From: Bacillota bacterium
GTDB taxonomy: Bacteria; Bacillota; Clostridia; Lachnospirales; Lachnospiraceae
DNA: 47,022 nucleotides
NCBI GenBank assembly: GCA_023663285.1
Contig: JAMPHT010000021.1
Location: forward strand, 1 to 47,022
Reading direction: 5' to 3'
The position numbers were made by a program, and so were the translations under genes. Position 1 is the first letter of the stretch. Each line of letters opens with the position of its first letter. The notes below the pieces were generated by a model. The model was not told where the DNA came from and did no database searches. It saw nothing but the letters and a program-made list of their open reading frames with translations. Below are positions 17,344 to 26,078 of this stretch, in pieces.

Positions 17344-18770
17344 AGCTCCGTCACCGTGCCGATAAACACAGGCAGGTTTTCTTCACAGTCGATGATCATG
17401 TACACAAAGGGGCGGTCCAGATAAACTGTCTTTGTTTCAACGAGACTTACCGCGGCGCTTTCCTTGCTTACCTCCACCGCGGTGGCGGCTCCGGCCTTTG
17501 TTCCCTTTTCATCCAGAGCAATATAGGTTTTATGGAGAACGCGGCTGATGTATAGGTTTCCGCCAGGGCAGTATCCAAGCCCGGAGAGATCCGCTTTTTT
17601 GGAGTCAAAGGCGTTTGTCATGCCAAGGCTTTCCAGAATGTCATTCAGGGATGCGCTGTATTCCGTCTTAAATTTTGGAATGGCTGCTTCGACGAAGGGG
17701 GATGGAGAAACGGGCTCGGACAGCAGCTCATGCAGCCGTTCTCCCGTCAGAGAAGCCACGTAATCCGCCAGGCTGACGCCCTCGTCCGGCAGCAGGGCTG
17801 CAAAGGCGTATCCGGCGTCATGATAATATTTTACAAAGCCCTGGGCCTGTGTATCCTGAAGGTAGGTATATTCGGTGGAATACATCATCTCCGCATCCTG
17901 TACGGTACCGTCCTCAAGGGTGAATACGCCCTCCCTGACCTGGTGTTCTTTATAGACGGACTGCCATTCTGCGTCAAAGGCAAGAGCGTTCACCAGGTAC
18001 ATGACTGCATCCTCCGGGATCTCATCCAGGATCTCCGGGATCATTTCATCGGTATTTTCAGACACCCATCGGTTTATGTCCCTGAGAGTGGAATCGTCAA
18101 AGGGAGCCATGTAGATATCGGCATTGAAGGATTCAGCGTTTGCCTGCAGGAAGTCAGGCGAAACGGTGAAGCTTTGGTCATCTCTTATCCAGATGGAATC
18201 AGCCAGATGCAGTTTATATTTTTCGCCCGTGGGAAGGTTTTTGTTATAGCTGCTCAGATAGCTGCAAAGGGAGCTTAGGTCTGCGCCCAACACCTCTTCC
18301 ATCTGTTCCAGCGTCTCTCCTCCTGCGCCGTTTGCGGTCATGGCAAGAGCATTGACGACAGATAATGGCGATAAAAGCATATTGTCTCCTGTCCGGGAGC
18401 GGCTGCACTCCTGAAACAGGCGTACCGCGAAATCCGTATAGGTAACGGCGTCTGCGGCGGGCAGTCTGTCAGCCTGCGAGCCGCCAGCCCGCGTACCGCC
18501 ATCCGAATCCGCCGAACTGCCCTCGGCCTGTGAGCCGTCAACCCGCGTACCGCCGTCGGAGTCCGCCGGGTCGCCCGTCTCCGTAGGATTTCCGCCTGCC
18601 TGATCCTGTCCTATCTTCACGTCGTCCATCAGGTTCCTGCTGCCGCCGCTTCCGCAGCCTGCGAGGGCGGCAGACGTCAGCGCGGCGAGAGCCAGCGTGG
18701 CAAGGGCGCAGACTCCCCTGCGGATTCTCCGGCCTAAAAGGCCGATCATACCGGTTTTTGTGTTTTTCAT
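17334..18770 (-). CDS. Lipoprotein serpin (serine protease inhibitor family)
   Basis: Predicted surface-anchored inhibitor that traps serine or cysteine proteases by reactive-loop insertion. The 478-residue product starts with a basic region, a hydrophobic segment and the lipobox LAGC (Cys39). A Gly/Ser/Asp-rich linker holds two near-identical 13-residue copies of ADSDGGTRxxGSQA, then the serpin domain follows. Serpin landmarks are NMLLSPLSVVNALAM, YLVNALAFDAEW, and the hinge EKGTKAGAATAVEV starting at residue 421. The loop to RPFVYMI is about six residues longer than in alpha-1-antitrypsin, so P1 cannot be fixed. The start at 18770 has AAAGGAG nine bases upstream. Serpins are uncommon in bacteria; gut examples have been linked to host proteases. 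Confidence 0.93.
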   Translation of the reverse strand: MKNTKTGMIGLLGRRIRRGVCALATLALAALTSAALAGCGSGGSRNLMDDVKIGQDQAGGNPTETGDPADSDGGTRVDGSQAEGSSADSDGGTRAGGSQADRLPAADAVTYTDFAVRLFQECSRSRTGDNMLLSPLSVVNALAMTANGAGGETLEQMEEVLGADLSSLCSYLSSYNKNLPTGEKYKLHLADSIWIRDDQSFTVSPDFLQANAESFNADIYMAPFDDSTLRDINRWVSENTDEMIPEILDEIPEDAVMYLVNALAFDAEWQSVYKEHQVREGVFTLEDGTVQDAEMMYSTEYTYLQDTQAQGFVKYYHDAGYAFAALLPDEGVSLADYVASLTGERLHELLSEPVSPSPFVEAAIPKFKTEYSASLNDILESLGMTNAFDSKKADLSGLGYCPGGNLYISRVLHKTYIALDEKGTKAGAATAVEVSKESAAVSLVETKTVYLDRPFVYMIIDCEENLPVFIGTVTELGQ

Positions 18771-18857
18771 AAGATCCATCTCCTTTCACGCATCATAAAT
18801 TACTCTATAGATACAGACGAAAAAAATAAATAAAAGTTTTAACCTCTCGTAAATGTA

Positions 18858-18887
18858 TTGCATATGACAATCAGTATATGGTACAAT
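18858..18887 (+). promoter_or_regulatory. Probable promoter of the signalling operon
   Basis: TTGCAT (18858-18863) and TACAAT (18882-18887) are separated by 18 bases and stand about 32 bases before the response-regulator start codon, which is preceded by GAAGGAGGAGG. This fits a vegetative sigma-A promoter for the three signalling genes and possibly nspC. Confidence 0.55.
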
Positions 18888-18918
18888 AGTCCCAGATAGA
18901 GAAGGAGGAGGATGGAAC

Positions 18919-19809
18919 ATGGCAAAGTACAGCGTACTGCTGGTTGGAAGGAACAAGGTGATGATTGGAGACTTTTTCACTCATCTTCGGGATGAACTGG
19001 AATGCCTTTCATGCACCGGACGCTTTGAGGATGTCAGAAACCATTTGAAGTATTACAAGCCGGATGCCCTTGTCTATTGTCTTATGGAGGACAGCTATGA
19101 GGATATGCAGCAGATACTCTCCGTGAAGAGCAAGCTGGAGGAGGACGATATCCCTTTGGTGATCATCGGGCAGAGCGAGGACTGCGACGAGTTCTGCCGC
19201 TATTCCGCAAATTCCGCCCAGCTGGTGATCGAGAAGTCCATGCTGACGATCACCCAGATACTGGCGCGTCTGAACAGGTTTCTGGACAACAGGCAGACAA
19301 GAGCAGGCAGAAACCGGACGGTGGAGCAGAGCCAGCCGGGGGGGGCGCCGAGTCCGTCCAGGGAGGATTCGCTGATGGAGGCGGCGCGGATGCTGAACCT
19401 GGATATGCCGCCTGAGATGGCGGAAGAGCTGGCCCGTCCGGTGAGAAGGCATATTCTGGTGGTGGATGACAATCCCATGATGCTGAAGGTGATCAAGGAG
19501 AGCCTCCGGGATCGGTACGAGGTGGCGACGGCTATCAGCGGAAAGATCGCCCGGAAATACCTGACGAATAAATCGGTGGATCTGATCCTTCTGGATTATG
19601 AGATGCCGGAGGAGAGCGGCTCTGAGGTGCTGGAAAAGCTGCGTCAGGATGAAGCCACAAAGGATATTCCGGTGATTTTCCTCACCGGCGTAAAGGAAAA
19701 GACAAAGATCCAGAAAGCGCTGTCGCTGAAGCCCCAGGGCTATCTTTTAAAGCCCATTGAGCATGATAAGCTGATTGCAGCCATTAAAGGTCAGTTTGGG
19801 GAAGCGTAA
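18919..19809 (+). CDS. Response regulator with degenerate and intact receiver domains
   Basis: A 296-residue stand-alone signalling protein. The C-terminal receiver (about 177-295) is intact, with acidic pair Asp183-Asp184, phospho-acceptor Asp226 in LILLDYEMP, and the conserved Lys in GYLLKPIEH. The N-terminal part (1-125) has the size and strand pattern of a receiver (YSVLLVG, DALVYCLM, IPLVIIG), but the expected acidic pair and acceptor Asp are missing. A linker of about 45 residues joins them. No DNA-binding or enzymatic output domain is present, so it probably passes signals by protein contact or as a phosphate sink. It is followed after 39 bases by a hybrid kinase gene. Confidence 0.88.
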   Translation: MAKYSVLLVGRNKVMIGDFFTHLRDELECLSCTGRFEDVRNHLKYYKPDALVYCLMEDSYEDMQQILSVKSKLEEDDIPLVIIGQSEDCDEFCRYSANSAQLVIEKSMLTITQILARLNRFLDNRQTRAGRNRTVEQSQPGGAPSPSREDSLMEAARMLNLDMPPEMAEELARPVRRHILVVDDNPMMLKVIKESLRDRYEVATAISGKIARKYLTNKSVDLILLDYEMPEESGSEVLEKLRQDEATKDIPVIFLTGVKEKTKIQKALSLKPQGYLLKPIEHDKLIAAIKGQFGEA

Positions 19810-19848
19810 TATACTGTTTTAAGAAAAAAGGATCAGGGGTAATAAGAG

Positions 19849-22539
19849 ATGGAGGAAATATTATATTTAACGGATTTGATCAGTGTTGAAACCTTACAGC
19901 GGGTCCAGGACGCATTTTCCGCCATGACAGGCATGGCGGCGCTGACTACGGACGCGGACGGCATCCCGGTGACAAAGGGCTCCAACTTTACGGACTTCTG
20001 TATGAAGTATGCCCGCCAGTCAAAGGACGGTCACATACGCTGTGAGCAGTGCGATAAATTCGGTGCGGAGGATTCCTGGAAGGTGGGGGGACCCACTACC
20101 TATTACTGCCATGCGGGGCTGATCGACTATGCGGCTCCCATACTTGCGGACGGACAGATGGTGGGCAGTTTTATCGGCGGCCAGGTCCTGACGGAGCCGC
20201 CCAAAAAGGAGGAGATATTTCGGATAGCTTGGGATCTGGGCGTGCGGCCCCAGGAGCTCTGGGAGGCGGCGCAGAAGGTCAGGATACTGGAGAAGAAGGA
20301 GATCGACAAGGCGGCGGAATTCCTGTTTATCGTGGCAAATGTGCTTTCCGATATGGCATATGGACAGTACAGAAGCATACAGGGTACCAGGGAGATCGAG
20401 CGGGCAAACAATATGAAATCCGATTTCCTGGCCAATATGAGCCATGAGATCCGGACGCCCATGAACGCGGTGATTGGTATGGCGGAAATGGCGCTGCGGG
20501 AGAAGCTTCCCCCTGCAGCCAGGGAGTATGTCCGCCAGATCAAATCCTCTGGCAAGGCGCTGCTGACGATCATCAACGATATTCTGGACTTTTCCAAGAT
20601 AGAAGCTGGGAAAATGGATATTGTACCGGTGGAATACGAGCCCATGTCCATCGTCAACGATACCGCCACCATTGCGGAGGAGCGGCTGAAGGATAAGGAA
20701 GTGGAGCTGGTGCTGGATATTTCCCCGGAGATCCCCAGCAGGCTCTTAGGAGACAATATCCGTATCAAGCAGATCCTGCTGAATATTGTCAACAATGCTA
20801 CGAAGTTTACCACCACGGGCCAGGTGTTGGTGCGGATGTACCATGAAAAGCGGACGGACGGGAAGGTGCTTTTGTGCTTTGCCGTGGAGGATACGGGGAT
20901 CGGCATCAAGGAAGAGGATCTGAAGAGAATCTTCAATTCTTTCCAGCAGGTGGACAGCAAGCGGAACCGTAATATCGAGGGAACAGGCTTAGGACTGGCT
21001 ATCTCCCGGCAGCTGACCCATCTGATGGACGGCGAGATCCATGTGAAGAGCCAGTACGGCAAGGGAACCATGTTCTCCTTTGAGATACCGCAGACACTGA
21101 TCAGTGAGGAGCCCAGTATCTCCGTTAAGAATCCGGAGGCGATCCGGGTCTACGGACTGATCAAGAGCGAGTATCTGAAGCAGAACCTGGCGGCGGACTG
21201 CCAGCGCTTTGGCGTTGAGTACCGTGAGATCTCATCTATTGAAGAAATTGAGATCGCGGAGGGCAGGGAGAGCTTCCTGTTCGCAGAGAGAGAGCTGTTG
21301 ACCCCTTCGATAGAAGAGTTTGTACAGAATACTCCGGAGCTTACGGCGGCATTTCTGTTCCCCTTCCAGTCTCTGGAGGGTCATTATAATGCGCCCAACA
21401 TACATATGGTAAGAAAGCCCCTGTATTCCATGAATGAGGCTATGATCTTCAACCATGAAAGGCTGCGTTCCCTGGATGATGATGCGGACGTGGTGGAATT
21501 CAACTTCATAGCGCCGGATGCGGAGGTGCTGATCGTAGATGACAATGCGATCAACCTCACTGTGGCGGAGGGCCTGCTGGAGCCCCTGCAGATGAAGGTG
21601 GATCTGGCCTTAAGCGGCAAGGAGGCGATCACAAAGATCTCCGATCACCGATATGATATCATCTTTATGGACCACATGATGCCTGAGCTTGACGGCGTGG
21701 AGACCACCCATATCATACGGCGTTTCCATCCGGAATATGAAGACGTACCCATTATCGCTCTGACCGCCAACGCAATGAGCGGTACCAGAGAGGTATTTCT
21801 GGAGGAGGGCATGAACGATTTCATTGCAAAGCCCGTAGAGCTGAAAATGCTTATCTCCAAGGTTGCCCAGTGGCTTCCGGCAGAGAAGCTGGTGAGGACG
21901 GACACCTCCGCCCTTGACCTTGCGAAAGGAAAGGAGCAGGAAAAGAAAGATGGGAAGGTCACGGTAGGGAATCTGGACACGGAGACGGCGATCAGTATGC
22001 TGGGAAGCGAGAAGCTGTTCTGGGCGGTGTTGAAGGATTTTTACCGGGTCATTGAGAAAAAGTCTAAGCAAATCAAAGATGCAGAGAAAAGTGAGGATTG
22101 GAGTGCATATACTATAGAGGTTCACGCCTTGAAGAGCGCGGCAAGGCAGATCGGAGCCATACCCCTTTCGGAGAAGGCGGCAGCCCTGGAAAAGGCAGGG
22201 AACGCGAAAAACGGGGCCATGATCCATGCCCGGACGGATGAGATGCTGATGGAGTACATGGCATACATACCGGTACTTGCTCCCTTCTGTGAGGAGCAGG
22301 AGGCCAGGGGAGGCAAGGGAGAAATCCCGAAAGAGACTTTGCAGAAATTATTTGCAGATATGCGAATAGCCATGGATGAGCTGGATATGGACAGAATGGA
22401 GGAAGCGGCTAATGCAATGAAGGAGTATTCTTACAGCGGAAAGCAGGCGGAGCTTTTCGAGCGGCTGCTGGAAGCAGTGGAGAATATAGATGTCGATACC
22501 TGTGAAGAGATTATGGTGGAATGGGAAGAGACGATATGA
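19849..22539 (+). CDS. Soluble hybrid histidine kinase with PocR sensor, receiver and HPt domains
   Basis: An 896-residue multistep phosphorelay protein. A PocR-type ligand-binding domain (about 5-175) is marked by cysteines in IRCEQCDK and YYCHAGL, then IDYAAPILADGQMVGSFIGGQ. Next are the dimerisation/phospho-acceptor helix with His199 in MSHEIRTPMNAVIG and an ATPase domain (N box near 311-317, DTGIG 348-352, GTGLGL 378-383). A degenerate receiver-like segment (about 430-540) leads to an intact receiver with Asp608 in IIFMDHMMPELDG. The C-terminal HPt domain has His759 in EVHALKSAA. No membrane segment is seen, so a cytoplasmic ligand is expected. PocR domains are known to bind small molecules such as propanediol; the ligand here is unknown. 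Confidence 0.93.
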   Translation: MEEILYLTDLISVETLQRVQDAFSAMTGMAALTTDADGIPVTKGSNFTDFCMKYARQSKDGHIRCEQCDKFGAEDSWKVGGPTTYYCHAGLIDYAAPILADGQMVGSFIGGQVLTEPPKKEEIFRIAWDLGVRPQELWEAAQKVRILEKKEIDKAAEFLFIVANVLSDMAYGQYRSIQGTREIERANNMKSDFLANMSHEIRTPMNAVIGMAEMALREKLPPAAREYVRQIKSSGKALLTIINDILDFSKIEAGKMDIVPVEYEPMSIVNDTATIAEERLKDKEVELVLDISPEIPSRLLGDNIRIKQILLNIVNNATKFTTTGQVLVRMYHEKRTDGKVLLCFAVEDTGIGIKEEDLKRIFNSFQQVDSKRNRNIEGTGLGLAISRQLTHLMDGEIHVKSQYGKGTMFSFEIPQTLISEEPSISVKNPEAIRVYGLIKSEYLKQNLAADCQRFGVEYREISSIEEIEIAEGRESFLFAERELLTPSIEEFVQNTPELTAAFLFPFQSLEGHYNAPNIHMVRKPLYSMNEAMIFNHERLRSLDDDADVVEFNFIAPDAEVLIVDDNAINLTVAEGLLEPLQMKVDLALSGKEAITKISDHRYDIIFMDHMMPELDGVETTHIIRRFHPEYEDVPIIALTANAMSGTREVFLEEGMNDFIAKPVELKMLISKVAQWLPAEKLVRTDTSALDLAKGKEQEKKDGKVTVGNLDTETAISMLGSEKLFWAVLKDFYRVIEKKSKQIKDAEKSEDWSAYTIEVHALKSAARQIGAIPLSEKAAALEKAGNAKNGAMIHARTDEMLMEYMAYIPVLAPFCEEQEARGGKGEIPKETLQKLFADMRIAMDELDMDRMEEAANAMKEYSYSGKQAELFERLLEAVENIDVDTCEEIMVEWEETI

Positions 22540-24605
22540 ATGAGATGAACAATTTCGGATTGACGGAAAAAGAACAGGATATGAATCTGCACGATTATAA
22601 CCACGCGCTTTTTCAGAACATGATGTTCTTTATGGACATTGCCTGGGAGATCAATATGCTGACGGGCACGGCAGTCATTCTGCAGGACAGGAATGAACCG
22701 GAAAAGAGCGGCACGGAAAGCTCCTACCGGGAGGCATATCAGGATTATTTGGAGAACAGGATCGACGAGAGCGAGCGGCCTGTCTTTGAGCAATATCTGG
22801 AGCCGGGGAATCTGAAAAAGCTGGATCGGGAGGTTTCCTTTGAGGTGCGTCTGCGCCGGAGAGACGGCGGCCGGGATATGCACCGCTTCGTGCTGACGCC
22901 TGTCTTCGACCATTATGATAAGCTTTGCTGTGTGTATCTGGGGGCAAGAAATATGCAGACGGAGACGCAGCAGGCTGAGGCCCGGCAGCAGGAGGCCCTG
23001 AGGGAGGCATATGAGGCGGCAAATCGGGCCAACTCCGCAAAATCTGAGTTTCTCACCCAGATCAGCCATGATATCCGCACGCCGCTGAACGCTATCATCG
23101 GTATGACGGCTATCGCGGAGAAGCATTCGGATAATACGGCGCGGGTGGCGGAGTGTTTGAAGAAGATTTCCGTTTCCAGCAAATATCTGCTGTCCCTTGT
23201 GGATGAAATGCTTGACATGGGCATGATCGAGTCCGGCAAGATGACGCTTCAGGAGGAAGAAGTCGAACTGCCGGAGTTGTTTGAGAACTTTAATGTCATA
23301 CTGGGGTCCTATGTGAGGGAGAGAGGACATGAGTTTTCCATGAAGATCCTTTACCTGGAGCATGAAAAGGTGCTGGGGGACAGGAGGCGCATCGACCAGA
23401 TCATCATGAATCTGGTGGAAAACGCGGCAAAATATACCCTGGAGGATGGCAGCGTCAGCCTGACGCTGGAGGAAAAGCCTACCAACAAGCAGGATATCGG
23501 CTGCTATGAGATCGTGGTGGAGGACAACGGTATCGGCATGGAGCCGGAGTTTGTGGAGCATTTGTTTGAGCCCTTCGCCAGGGCAAAGGACCGCCGGGTG
23601 GAAAAGGTCCAGGGCAGCGGTCTGGGTCTGGCTATCACAAATAATATTGTCCGGATGATGAATGGCAACATCTATGTGAAGAGCACGCCAGATAAGGGGA
23701 CGAAGGTGATCGTCAAGATCTTCCTGAAGCTGATGGAGGAGGAATCGGTGGTATTTCCACAGCTTGCAGATTCCACGGTCCTGGTAGCGAGCAGTAATGA
23801 AGCCTTGTGTAAGGCCGCCTGCGATACCATGGCGGGGCTTGGCATCAGGAGCGAATGGGTGCTGACGGACAGGGAGGCGCTGGAACAGATCGCCGGACGC
23901 CGGGAGGAAGAGGACGGCTACTGCGCGGTGCTTCTGGAACGGGGAATAGTGGAGGATGCAGCCCTTGTGGAGTTGATAAGGGAAATCCACAGTCTGACAG
24001 GCGGTTCCACGGCAGTGGTAGTCATCTCGGAGGCCGACTGGTCCGACATTGAAATGGAGGCGCGGAAAGCAGGCGCAGCCGGATTTATCACCAGACCGGA
24101 TTCCAAATCCCGGTTGATCCACCTGTTCCGGATCATAATCGGTGAGCAGAGCGAGGATGAAAAATCTCCGATCCAGTCTCTGACGGAGAGAGATTTCAGC
24201 GGGTACAGAGTGCTGATGGTGGAGGATAACGAGTCCAATGCCGACATCATCCGTGAGATATTGGAAATGGTAGGGCTTAAGATCGAGCAGGCATGGAACG
24301 GCAAAGAAGCCATTGAAAAGCTGGCTGCTGCGGAGGACTGGTATTATAACATTATATTCATGGATATACAGATGCCGGTCATGGGCGGCTACGAGGCGGT
24401 GAAGGCTATCCGCAGCATGGATCGTCCTTATGCAAAGGAAGTGCCGATCCTTGCCATGTCTGCCAATGCTTTTGCGGAGGATGTGCAGGCGTCTCTGGCA
24501 GCAGGCATGAACGAGCATATATCCAAGCCTGTGGATTTGAAAAAGCTGGAGAGATCTCTGTGCAGATGGCTGACTCCCCAAAACGGAGAGAGGGAGGACG
24601 CCTGA
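22536..24605 (+). CDS. Soluble hybrid histidine kinase with two receiver-like domains
   Basis: A 689-residue kinase. The N-terminal 145 residues look like a PAS-type sensor (FEVRLRRRDGGRDMHRFVL is PAS-like), followed by a coiled coil. The kinase core has His178 in QISHDIRTPLNAIIGM, an N box near 291-297, DNGIG 330-334 and SGLGL 361-365. A receiver-like segment around 412-535 lacks a usual acceptor context. An intact receiver at 557-680 has Asp610 in IIFMDIQMPVMGG. No HPt domain follows, unlike its upstream neighbour, so the two kinases may share that HPt. I start it at 22536, where ATGA overlaps the preceding stop; an ATG at 22521 is in frame. It is separated from nspC by 42 bases. Confidence 0.9.
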   Translation: MNEMNNFGLTEKEQDMNLHDYNHALFQNMMFFMDIAWEINMLTGTAVILQDRNEPEKSGTESSYREAYQDYLENRIDESERPVFEQYLEPGNLKKLDREVSFEVRLRRRDGGRDMHRFVLTPVFDHYDKLCCVYLGARNMQTETQQAEARQQEALREAYEAANRANSAKSEFLTQISHDIRTPLNAIIGMTAIAEKHSDNTARVAECLKKISVSSKYLLSLVDEMLDMGMIESGKMTLQEEEVELPELFENFNVILGSYVRERGHEFSMKILYLEHEKVLGDRRRIDQIIMNLVENAAKYTLEDGSVSLTLEEKPTNKQDIGCYEIVVEDNGIGMEPEFVEHLFEPFARAKDRRVEKVQGSGLGLAITNNIVRMMNGNIYVKSTPDKGTKVIVKIFLKLMEEESVVFPQLADSTVLVASSNEALCKAACDTMAGLGIRSEWVLTDREALEQIAGRREEEDGYCAVLLERGIVEDAALVELIREIHSLTGGSTAVVVISEADWSDIEMEARKAGAAGFITRPDSKSRLIHLFRIIIGEQSEDEKSPIQSLTERDFSGYRVLMVEDNESNADIIREILEMVGLKIEQAWNGKEAIEKLAAAEDWYYNIIFMDIQMPVMGGYEAVKAIRSMDRPYAKEVPILAMSANAFAEDVQASLAAGMNEHISKPVDLKKLERSLCRWLTPQNGEREDA

Positions 24606-24647
24606 TGGCTTTTCTGTGCCGCCGGGGGCGGGAGAATGTGAGAAAAG

Positions 24648-25871
24648 ATGAAATGGTGCGAGCTGCCTACGCCCTGTTATGTGATAGACGAAGGGCTGAT
24701 AGAGAATAATCTGAATATACTGCACGGGGTCATGGAGCGCACGGGAGCGAGGATCCTGCTGGCGCAGAAAGCATTTTCCATGTATGCGGTCTACCCTTTG
24801 ATCGGAGAGTATTTATGCGGCGCTACGGCAAGCGGGCTGTATGAGGCCAGACTTTGCGAGGAGGAGCTGTGCGCTCCCTTAAGAGCCATGGGGCGGAAGC
24901 CGGAGAACCATATTTTTTCCCCTGCTTATCGGCAGGAGGATTTTGAAGAGATCCTGAAATATTGCGATCATATTGTGTTCAATTCCTGGGAACAGGTGGA
25001 AAAATTCGGACCGCGGGCAAAAGCGGCGGGAAAGAGCATCGGTCTGCGCGTCAATCCGGAATGCTCCACCCAGGAGGGCCATATGATCTACGACCCCTGT
25101 GCGCCGGGGTCCCGTCTGGGAGTCACCAGGGAAGCGTTTCTCCGAGGGGCGGGAAACATTATCCCGCCTGCGGAAGAGGAAGGTGGCAGAATTCGGAGAC
25201 AGCCGGAGATAGACGCTGAGCCGGAAAGCCTGCTTTCTTTGTTGGACGGGCTGCACTTTCATACCCTTTGCGAGCAGGACTCCGATGCACTGGAAAAAAC
25301 CCTGGATGCGGTGGAGGAACGGTTTGGGGAATATCTGCCGGGGATGAAGTGGATCAATTTCGGCGGGGGACATCATATCACCAGAGGGGGCTATGACATT
25401 CCGAGACTGGAAGGATGTATCCGGAAAATGCAGCAGCGGTATGGTCTGACGGTATATCTGGAGCCGGGTGAGGCGGTGGCGCTGAACGCAGGATTTCTGG
25501 TGAGCAGTGTGCTGGAGGTGCAGGGAGAAAATGTCATTGTGGACGCTTCCGCCGCCTGTCATATGCCGGATGTGTTGGAAATGCCCTACAGACCGCCGCT
25601 TCAGGGCAGCGGTGAGCCGGGTGAGAAGCCCTTTACTTACCGCCTGGGAGGGCCCACCTGTCTTGCAGGAGACGTCATAGGAAAGTATTCCTTTGACACA
25701 CCGCTGCAGGAAGGGGACAGGCTGGTATTTGAGGATATGGCGATCTATTCCATGGTAAAGACCAATACCTTCAACGGTATGCCTCTGCCGGACATTGTGC
25801 TTCGGGAAAAAGGCGGAGAGTACAGGACGGTCAGGCGGTTCGGCTATGAGGACTTTAAAATGCGCCTGTAA
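24648..25871 (+). CDS. nspC: Carboxynorspermidine/carboxyspermidine decarboxylase
   Basis: Predicted PLP-dependent decarboxylase of the alanine-racemase fold that turns carboxyspermidine into spermidine (or carboxynorspermidine into norspermidine). The 407-residue protein begins with ELPTPCYVID and has the cofactor lysine at Lys41 in LLAQKAFSMYA. It has the family blocks GLRVNPE and GLHFHTLCEQD, then WINFGGGHHITR and LEPGEAVALNAGFL. The C-terminal block GPTCLAGDVIGKY contains the cysteine conserved in fold III decarboxylases. It completes the pathway started by the dehydrogenase encoded at 4899-6179. Its immediate upstream neighbours are signalling genes, with a gap of only 42 bases and no visible promoter. 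Confidence 0.93.
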   Translation: MKWCELPTPCYVIDEGLIENNLNILHGVMERTGARILLAQKAFSMYAVYPLIGEYLCGATASGLYEARLCEEELCAPLRAMGRKPENHIFSPAYRQEDFEEILKYCDHIVFNSWEQVEKFGPRAKAAGKSIGLRVNPECSTQEGHMIYDPCAPGSRLGVTREAFLRGAGNIIPPAEEEGGRIRRQPEIDAEPESLLSLLDGLHFHTLCEQDSDALEKTLDAVEERFGEYLPGMKWINFGGGHHITRGGYDIPRLEGCIRKMQQRYGLTVYLEPGEAVALNAGFLVSSVLEVQGENVIVDASAACHMPDVLEMPYRPPLQGSGEPGEKPFTYRLGGPTCLAGDVIGKYSFDTPLQEGDRLVFEDMAIYSMVKTNTFNGMPLPDIVLREKGGEYRTVRRFGYEDFKMRL

Positions 25872-25886
25872 ACGGAACAGGCGCAT
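25860..25886 (+). other. Hairpin spanning the nspC stop codon
   Basis: ATGCGCCTGT (25860-25869) and ACAGGCGCAT (25877-25886) form a perfect 10-bp stem with a seven-base loop that includes the TAA stop. A short second hairpin (CCTGC/GCAGG) follows at about 25894. There is no T-run, so it may protect the transcript end or partly stop transcription ahead of aguA. Confidence 0.6.
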
Positions 25887-26078
25887 ATGTAAACCTGCAT
25901 TCGCAGGATCGTATTTAGTCGAAGCTGACCGAACCCTAACGATAATGTTAAAACTCAACAGCTCCATTTATTTATATATTCATCATACACTATAAATGTG
26001 TCAGAATTATGTCATAACCCGGAAGAAATTATAAATTTTCTAAATAAAAAATTAGAGATAGAAGTTAGAGGAAACCAG

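Noticed and set aside
18475-18570. Short tandem repeats as a CRISPR-like or minisatellite array
   Set aside because: There are only two copies and they lie in frame within the serpin linker, so they are an internal protein duplication.
22431-24725. 764-residue minus-strand frame across the second hybrid kinase gene
   Set aside because: Antisense to a kinase with all motifs intact; its composition is that of a reverse-complement shadow.
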